Origin: Hemicordylus capensis
Taxonomy: Eukaryota > Chordata > Lepidosauria > Squamata > Cordylidae
Reading direction: 5' to 3'
Assembly: GCF_027244095.1 (NCBI RefSeq)
Contig: NC_069665.1
Coordinates: 4,466,501 to 4,530,500 of the forward strand
Length of the DNA stretch: 64,000 nt
The notes beneath the pieces were generated by a model. That model searched no databases. It was given only the letters and a program-made list of their open reading frames with translations, and was not told where the DNA came from. The number at the start of each line of letters is the position of its first letter. Position 1 is the stretch's first letter. The translations under genes were made by a program, and so were the position numbers. Positions 56,430 to 64,000 of the stretch are shown here, piece after piece.

Positions 56430-56650
56430 ACAGCCCTGCTGTATCAGCCCATCTAGTCCCGCATCCTGTTTCACATAGAGGCCCACCAGATGCCTCTAGG
56501 GAGCCCACAGGCAAGAGCTGAGGGCAGGCCCTCTCTCCTGCTGTTGCTCCCCTGCAACTGGTACTCAGAGGCATCTTGCCTCTGAGGTCGGAGGTGGCCT
56601 ATAGCCCTCCGACTGGTAGCCATTCATAGACTTGTCCTCCTTGACTTTGC
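56430..56650 (-). repeat. CR1 LINE 3' end, inverse
   Basis: agcccatctagtcccgcatc, ggcccaccagatgcctctag, gaggcatcttgcctctgagg. Confidence 0.7.
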
Positions 56651-56941
56651 CTTTCAAACCGTGGTTAGCCCTATGTCAACACCGAGCGACAGTGGTTTCA
56701 TCTCAGAAGAAAATTGTTTGCCAACTTTCGATACAAACTGAAAGGAGACATTTCTCCTTGGCCTTTTCCTCTCCCTGCGTCAATAAGGCACAAAGGATCT
56801 GCAAGTCTGACATGATAGGGGGCGAACCTTTCAGGTGTTCTGAGTTTTTGCTTATTTTTTGTTTCTGCTTATGGTCAGCTCCATGAGTTAATCAGGTGAG
56901 CAAATGTCAATCTGTGATTGAAACTTTAATTCAGGGTTTCT

Positions 56942-57067
56942 CAAACCTGGGTCCTCAGGTGTTGCTGGACTACAACTCCCATCATCCCCAGCCACAATGG
57001 CCATCAGCTGGGGATGAAGGGAGTTGTAGTCCAACAACCTCTGGGGATCGGAGGTTGAGAACCCATG
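56942..57067. repeat. ACTACAACTCCCA palindrome repeat with 8-bp duplication
   Basis: The best copy: ends CAGGGTTTCTC and inverse CATGGGTTCTC, flanked by CTTTAATT and CTTTAATC. Arms ggactacaactcccatcatc and gaagggagttgtagtccaac. Confidence 0.8.
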
Positions 57068-57079
57068 CTTTAATCAACT

Positions 57080-58150
57080 ATTCAGGCTTTAATCAGCTAT
57101 TCCATTCCCTTCCAGCCCTCAGCTGTACCACACATGCTTCTGTATGAAATGCAACCCTATCCTGCCTGGATTACTACTTTTTAAAAAACTCATTTGGATA
57201 GAAAGAGCACTTTTTGCCTTAAATCTTCAAAAACAAAGCAGCACATCCACACACACACCACCACCACCACGTGGATTTTGTTCACTTTATTTTCATTCCC
57301 ATTAAAATGTCAGCGTTCAACTCCCCCCCCCCCCCAATTCCAGTAACAACAAATTGGTCGCCTTGAGAACTGAAAGATGTTTACGGAACTCGTTGTAACA
57401 AAAGAAAATGACAGACATCACGTCTAACGGTTAAGGAGGGATGAGTCACCTCCAGGCAGTACAAAGAGTGCCTGATCCGGCACTTATCCTCACTGCACCT
57501 CTACCCAAAGTGCATCAAATTGCCATTTCTTCAGCCCCAAAAAAACCCTGTTAAAAAAAAAAAGGAAACGCACATTGATTTTTACTGGAGATCTTGGCCA
57601 TTGTGACAGCAGCCAGGACTTTATAAAAAGACTCGGAGACTCAGCACTGGCGCCAAGAGACTGGTGTAGATGTAGATGAACACAAGGGCAGCCCTTTCAT
57701 GGGGCGAGGTGAGACGGTTGCCTCAGGCAGCAGATGCCCCTGGCCACTGCCACCAGAGCAACGGATGGGGCCGATCTGATCCTTGCAAGCTTTGTATGGA
57801 GCACCTCACCCTCATGCTCCTCGCAAAGCAGGGGCACCGGAAGCTCGCCCACGGCTGGGGCACAAGCTCCCACCGGTAGCCCCTACTACACTGAAATGGC
57901 GCAAAATGCACAGGTGCCTGAAGCACACCATGGCTAGCAACAGGAGAGGGTGTGCTCAGACCCTCTCCTGGTCGATCCCAGTCAGCGCTTGAAGAGGATA
58001 AAAACAGGAATAAAACTTCAATAAAAGCAAACTGCTAAAACAAAAACACAGCTACGACAGAGAGAGAGAGAGCTGGGGGCCTAAAATGTGTTTAAAATTT
58101 TTATTTCTGTTGTTGTAAACTGCTTTGAACTTTTTCAGAAAAGTTCTACA
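57080..58150. other. CPNE2: CPNE2 intron, no gene
   Basis: (CA)n/(CCA)n run at 57247-57270, C-run at 57323-57335, A-run at 57552-57563, (GA)n at 58058-58070. gcgaggtgagacggttgcct at about 57704 looks like part of a DNA repeat but its ends were not found. Confidence 0.4.
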
Positions 58151-58151
58151 G

Positions 58152-58614
58152 GCAAACTTTGCTATCCTCAGACCTGATATCCACAGTTCCACGTATCTGA
58201 GATTGGGAAATTGACAACCGACCTCAGCATGTGCAGTGTGTGTGTGGGAAAGAGTTAATTTTGTATATCTGCAGTGTCGGAGTGGCTGGGAATAACCTCA
58301 AAGGTCATTTCTGGCCACCATTTTCTTAAAAGGAGCCATTTTGTGGCTCTTTATAAAAAATTCTGCAATTTTATTTTATTTTTGCAGAAAAATGGGGGAA
58401 TTGAGACTTTGTAGGGAGGGGCATTCCTGTACAGCTGGAGACCTGCAGTAGGGCACCCCCCCCATTTTTTGTGTGTTTTGCACAATTTCCCCCCCATTTT
58501 TCCAGCATCCAGGAACCTAATGGCCCATTCCCTTAATGCCCCATTATCTGCGGTTCCGTTATCCGCAGTTGTATCAGAGAATGGAACCCCAACAGATAAC
58601 AGGGTTCACTTGCA
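58152..58614. mobile_element. Possible pogo/Tigger-like MITE
   Basis: Left end caggcaaactttgctatcct; right end inverted caagtgaaccctgttatctg, similar in about two thirds of positions. Inner copies of atctgcggttccgttatccg support an inverted arrangement. Target duplication not clear. Confidence 0.35.
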
Positions 58615-58843
58615 TCCACATCTGTTAATAAACAAGCATGGCTCTAGCTGCAGCCACTCTAGACACAAACATGACTCTTTCTCTGCAATCTGCTCCTGCC
58701 CCGTTATTCTAGTCTCGGAATCAACTTTCCAAACCGTGCCTGGTCCCAGATGCTCTCAGCACTTGCCAAAGGACCAGGGGGTAATACTGAAAGCTTCATT
58801 CCACATAAGGATATATAGGCATTGTAAACAAGAAACACATTCA

Positions 58844-58978
<135 letters not shown>

Positions 58979-59079
58979 TCAGGGTCGGACCTTTCCCTCC
59001 ATTCCTAAATCCAACTGTGATGAAAATGAATACTGTATTCTGAAACCCAAATAAACTACGTTGCTTCAGTAAAGATGTA

Positions 59080-59390
59080 GATATTTCCTTATTCAGCATA
59101 TAATTTCTCCTAAATTATGGGAGAGGGTAAAGAAGCTATGCAGAAAATGAATGATCTGAAGGACTATATCACAGAATTCTCCCAGTTGTCAGGTTAGGTA
59201 ACAAGGGCAATATCCTAGCTGTAAGAGTTGTTAGACAGTGGAACAGCCTGTCTCATGAAGCGGTTCACTGGAGGTTTTCAGAGGCTGGATGGCCCTCTCT
59301 TGGGCATATGCGTAGCAGATTCCGGCACGGACTAGGGGGTTGGAGTAGAAGACCTCCAAAGATCCCTTCCAATTCTATGATTCTATTACT
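59080..59390 (+). repeat. CR1 LINE 3' end
   Basis: agacagtggaacagcctgtc, tggaggttttcagaggctgg, gggggttggagtagaagacc and cttccaattctatgattcta, the classical CR1 ending. Confidence 0.75.
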
Positions 59391-59621
59391 ATCTTCTGCC
59401 TGGATTGCCTTCTCAGTCCTCTGATGTTTGGGACTTGACCAGGCAGTGATCAACGTTTCATGCATTTCTCCACTGGCAGAGAGGTTACAAATGAACATAA
59501 ATAAATAAATAAAAAGGTGACTAGATTGATGGATTCTGTGCCAGGGAACACAGCCCACGTGGAATCCTGTGATGTTGTCCAATTGCTGGGGAATGGGCTA
59601 TCGCTATGGGATTGTCCTAAA

Positions 59622-59757
59622 GTTCCCAAAATCGGTTCCCCAGAAGATGTTGCTGGATTACAACTCCCATCATTCCTTCAGCCATCCTAGTTAGGGATAA
59701 TGGGAGTTGCAGTCCAACAATTTCTGGGGAGCTAAGGTTGGGGATCCCTGCCTGACA
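59622..59757. repeat. ACTACAACTCCCA palindrome repeat
   Basis: ggattacaactcccatcatt and ataatgggagttgcagtcca, closing with ttggggatccctgcct. Confidence 0.7.
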
Positions 59758-60360
59758 GCTATGCCGGGTCAGAATCTGGGATTCGGCAAAAGAGCTGATG
59801 ATCCTCCTTAATGTCCATTGAGGTTTCTTTAATGGGAGATTATATCTGGAATGTGGAGAAGCCATCAGAGCTTGGGATGGAGTCTTCAAGCTGCGGAGAG
59901 GGGCCAGATGGAAGGTGCCGAGACTGAATGAAGGGGTGGGTGGGTGTGGGTGTGCAGTGGCATGAGAGAGAAAGCATATTATGGGATGCAGGGTGGGGAT
60001 CTGAAAGGAGGTAGCAGATTTTCTAGCTAGCAGGAGTTGCCTTCCCTCAACACTAAACTTGTATATTTGAAAAAAAGCCAAATATTATGAAGACCCCAGA
60101 AGCGCCCAGTGATCTCGCCTCCACAGCAAGACAGTATCTAGGTAGTTTGGCCCCTGGAACTTCTCACCACTTGAGAAAGTGGGAAATACATAACAATATT
60201 TTTTATTACAAATCTGTGGCAAACATTAGGAGAAGCTACTTTGTGAGCCAATTTTGGCTGAAAAGTAGGGTGTACATAACATAGGGTGTCAGACAAATGA
60301 GCCCTGTAAATAGCATAATTTACATATTTCATTTATATTCTGCATTTTTATTTTATCATA
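59758..60360. other. CPNE2: CPNE2 intron, no gene
   Basis: No named repeat or exon; open frames here overlap the palindrome repeat on the left and are not supported. Confidence 0.35.
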
Positions 60361-60364
60361 GAAG

Positions 60365-60690
60365 GGGTGGAGAATAGGGAGTATGAAGTCTCCCCTTTGC
60401 TAAGCAGGGTCCACCCTGGTTTGCATTTGGATGAGTGACATATGAGCACTGACTGCTACAAGGCATTCCCCCGGCTGCATCCAAACAGGGACTCTACCAC
60501 TGAACTACGGGTGGGGCCCCAGCTGAGTGGTAGAGCCCCTTCTTGTATGTAGAAGGTCCCCAGGTTCAATCTCGGACAGCATCACCAGATAGGGCTGAGA
60601 GAGGCTGCCAGTCAGTGTAGACAAGACTGAGCTAGATCAGCCAAGGGTCTGACTCAGTAGGAGGAAGCTTCCTATGTTCTTAACTCAAGG
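60365..60690 (+). mobile_element. tRNA-derived SINE (family 2)
   Basis: Starts cctttgctaagcagggtcca-like and has two tRNA-like blocks, one inverted (ctctaccactgaactacggg) and one forward (agctgagtggtagagcccct), so it may be two copies joined. Ends aggaagcttcctatgttctt. Confidence 0.65.
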
Positions 60691-61390
<700 letters not shown>

Positions 61391-61429
61391 TTATGGCTGT
61401 TGCTTTTTGGTTCTTATTGTTTTAACTGA

Positions 61430-61800
61430 TTTTAACAACAACAAATTTTTATATGCCGCTCTTCAATCAAAGTTCTCAAAGCGGTCTACATAGAAAGATA
61501 AACGATACATCAATAAGATGGTTGCCTGTCCCCAAAGGGCTCACAATCTAAAATGAAATTTAAGGTTGGCACCAGAAATAGCCACTGGAGGGATGCTGTG
61601 CTGGGGTCGGATAGGGCAAATTGCTCTCCTCCTGCTAAATATAAGAGAGTCGTCACTTTAAAAGGTGCCTCTTTGCTCAGTTAGCAGGGGTTTAATGTTT
61701 TGATGTGGTTTTATGGAGGTTTATTGCATTTTAATTTTTGTAAACTGCCTTGGGATGAGTTTTATGAAAGGTGGTATAGAAATTGAACAATAGTTAAATA
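61430..61800 (-). repeat. Family E repeat beside an L2/CR1-type tail
   Basis: ttcaatcaaagttctcaaag, ccccaaagggctcacaatct, tcactttaaaaggtgcctct. From 61690 a separate plus-oriented tail follows: taaactgccttgggatgagt and ggtggtatagaaattg. Confidence 0.6.
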
Positions 61801-62130
61801 AAATATAAACTTAAAATTAAATTAAATATAAATATAAAATATAAACAAAAACTCCCATCATCTCCAGCCACTATGGTTAATGCCTGCCACAACACCAAAG
61901 TGTGATAGTTTTCATATTACTTTATCTTGTTTATTACTGGAAGCTGCTTTGAATTCTTGAGAAGAAAGAGGGGGGTGCCATTGGTTTTGTAAAAAAAATT
62001 ACCTACATACACTGCAGAAGAAAACCACAACGCTGTCCGGTTACTCAAGCTTCAGAAAGAGGATTCCAGATTCCTGGTTTTGTTTATCTGGCTGCCAGAA
62101 AAACGGCTATTTCCTCTTTTCGTGCCAGCA
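61801..62130. other. CPNE2: CPNE2 intron, no gene
   Basis: AT-rich start (aatataaa runs), then unique sequence leading into the promoter-like stretch. Confidence 0.35.
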
Positions 62131-62134
62131 AACC

Positions 62135-62300
62135 TTTATGCAAGAGTTTGCCGCGCGTGTATAACGTTCCCGTTTCTATGGCAACGCCTCCCCCCTTCCC
62201 CATTATGTCTCTTTAGACCAAATCAGCGAATAAAAATTTAAGTCCCGCCCTTGTGTGTTTGTGTGCAGCAGACACAGAACTCTGACGGCTGCACTCTGAA
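62135..62300 (+). promoter_or_regulatory. Promoter-like stretch upstream of the nested ORF
   Basis: Seen in order: a CpG-containing block (ttgccgcgcgtgtataacg), an X-box-like gtttctatggcaac (about 62171; the 3' half ATGGCAAC is perfect, the 5' half has two mismatches), a CCAAT-like accaaatcagcg (about 62217), an A/T run aataaaaattt and a GC box tcccgccc (about 62243). X-box sites bind RFX factors and are common in promoters of ciliary and testis genes. Direction and function are inferred. Confidence 0.35.
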
Positions 62301-62336
62301 ATAGAAAGTTGGGACCATTTGAGTGCCATTTACATT

Positions 62337-62714
62337 ATGAAACCAGCTGAACTTAAAGCTCTTGACCCTCTAAGTTCAAATCCTGCGAACATCCCGCCAC
62401 AATGCGAAAGCAAGAAGACTCAACCCTGCACGCAAGTCACACGTCAGAAAACATTCGAGAGGATAAACACTGAACTTGTAGCCCAGAAGGTCCGGGTAAA
62501 ATTAATGCAGGTTCAGAGAAGCGGGCAAGTCCATCCACAAAATCATCAGAGATTCGGCTGCGGAACAAACCAAGCCTCCAATCTTCTTCTTGGGTCAGCC
62601 CAAGCACTCAGTGGGAATATGCAAAACGACTTGAATCAGTTTAATGCAGAGGGTCACCGCGTTTTCCCATCCCCAAGAATAAGAGAAGCAAAACAGTCAA
62701 GGGACCTTTTATGA
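62337..62714 (+). CDS. Unrecognised 125-residue ORF nested in a CPNE2 intron
   Basis: I do not recognise this protein. It starts MKPAELKALDPLSSNPANIP and ends RIREAKQSRDLL, with TGA at 62712. The middle holds a basic, amphipathic-looking stretch (RQKTFERINTELVAQKVRVK). It has no signal peptide, membrane segment or known motif. It is repeat-free, has mixed codon use with several CpGs, and A at -3 of the ATG. An in-frame stop lies upstream at 62283. It is antisense to CPNE2 and begins 40-200 bp after a promoter-like stretch. It could be a single-exon gene, a first exon (a CAAGTAAGG donor-like site lies at about 62753, past the stop), a retrocopy, or chance. Confidence 0.35.
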   Translation: MKPAELKALDPLSSNPANIPPQCESKKTQPCTQVTRQKTFERINTELVAQKVRVKLMQVQRSGQVHPQNHQRFGCGTNQASNLLLGSAQALSGNMQNDLNQFNAEGHRVFPSPRIREAKQSRDLL

Positions 62715-62849
62715 GGTCAATGTCCCCATTAAAAAGTGCAGCGGCCTCTGCTCAAGTAAGGAGGTTACCAAGGAAGCATGAATAATAAGTAAAGGCGGAT
62801 GTGGGCCTGGAATCAAGCAGGATTCATCAGGAAACGGCTGACATGCTGG

Positions 62850-63365
62850 AAACCAGACTGCTTACACAGACCGGCAGCTAAGGATGTGCAAGAACCACGG
62901 TTCAAAGACATTTCGGGAGCAGGGCCCGGGAACTTTAAGAAAGAGGAGAGGAGGTCTTTCCCTGCTCTCCATTGCCCCATGCAACTTCCCTAGAAGCCCT
63001 GCACTGCGTCACTACACACATGGGGTCCGTGCATGCTGATGCCATACGCAAGGACATGCTCTCCTCTTTCTTAAAATTCCTGGGCCCCGCTCCCGACATA
63101 TGCTTGAACAGCGGTTCATGCACATCCCTTCTGGCAGCGGCTTCTCCAAGGCTGCAGGTAGTGGTCTCTCTCAGCCCTATCTTGGAGATGCTGCCAGGGA
63201 GGGAACTTGGAAGCTCCTGCTCTTCCCAGAGCGGCTCCATCCCCTGAGGGGAACCTCTTCCAGGGCCCACACATGTAGTCTCCCATTCAAATGCAACCAG
63301 GGTGGGCCCTGCTTAGCAAAGGGAACAATCCATGCTTGCTCCCACAAGACCAGATCTTCTCCCAT
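62850..63365 (-). mobile_element. tRNA-derived SINE (family 2), split by a hAT MITE
   Basis: The 3' piece (tgcttacacagaccggcagc) ends at 62878 and the rest resumes at 63131 (ctggcagcggcttctccaag, gatgctgccagggagggaac, ccttgcttagcaaaggga-like end). Confidence 0.7.
62879..63130. mobile_element. hAT-type MITE (TAGGGATGTGCA family), 252 bp, foldback
   Basis: Ends TAAGGATGTGCA and inverted AAGGGATGTGCA; octamers CCGGCAGC and CTGGCAGC flank it (7 of 8). Inner arms: gggcccgggaactttaagaa (62922) faces ttcttaaaattcctgggccc (63068). Inserted in the SINE above. Confidence 0.85.

Positions 63366-64000
<635 letters not shown>

Noticed and set aside
62319-62336. Earlier start for the nested ORF at 62319
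   Set aside because: The codon there is TTG. The first ATG in frame is 62337, so that start was used.

Overview
The window reads as vertebrate intron-rich genomic DNA, most likely from a squamate reptile (lizard or snake). I infer this from the repeats: a Bov-B (RTE) LINE, Bov-B-tailed tRNA SINEs of the Sauria type, other tRNA-derived SINEs, CR1 and L2-like LINE fragments, many small hAT-type elements, a near-perfect Tc1 transposon and a DIRS-type retroelement. The species cannot be named from the sequence.

Three host genes are present, in the arrangement known from human 16q13. RSPRY1 is on the minus strand: its first coding exon lies at 6202-6548, the rest runs off the left edge, and its non-coding first exon probably lies in the CpG island. 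PSME3IP1 (FAM192A/NIP30/PIP30) is on the plus strand and its whole coding region is here, in six exons from 28397 to 40163 encoding 257 residues. CPNE2 is on the minus strand: its last seven coding exons (259 residues) lie between 63922 and 43266, and the N-terminal C2 domains lie beyond the right edge. RSPRY1 and PSME3IP1 are divergent and appear to share a CpG-island promoter at about 20.65-21.70 kb. PSME3IP1 and CPNE2 converge tail to tail. All joins keep frame exactly. One PSME3IP1 intron (32061-36073) is a U12-type AT-AC intron with a textbook donor, branch point and acceptor.

Layout: 1-4.6 kb, DIRS-like retroelement running off the left edge; 5.2-6.0 kb, an old repeat split by a possible solo LTR; 6.2-6.5 kb, RSPRY1 exon; 7.95-9.56 kb, Tc1 transposon with an open transposase; 10.26-11.05 kb, GC-rich hAT-like element with a perfect 8-bp duplication; 13.6-15.7 kb, CR1 and L2 fragments with a Bov-B insertion; 16.6-17.2 kb, hAT element; 19.95-20.75 kb, alternating inverted-repeat array running into the promoter CpG island; 22.4-23.25 kb, a second CpG-rich block that is a foldback repeat; 24-28 kb, nested CR1, hAT, Bov-B and SINE; 28.4-40.2 kb, PSME3IP1; 43.3-63.9 kb, CPNE2 with SINE- and hAT-rich introns. 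Within a CPNE2 intron, on the opposite strand, a 125-codon ORF (62337-62714) sits behind a promoter-like stretch with an X-box-like site. It is the best candidate for an undescribed gene but is unproven.

I found no CRISPR array, rRNA, stand-alone tRNA gene or novel multi-gene system. The interesting content is the U12 intron, the nested ORF, the cruciform-prone array at the shared promoter, and a well-resolved stratigraphy of nested transposons.
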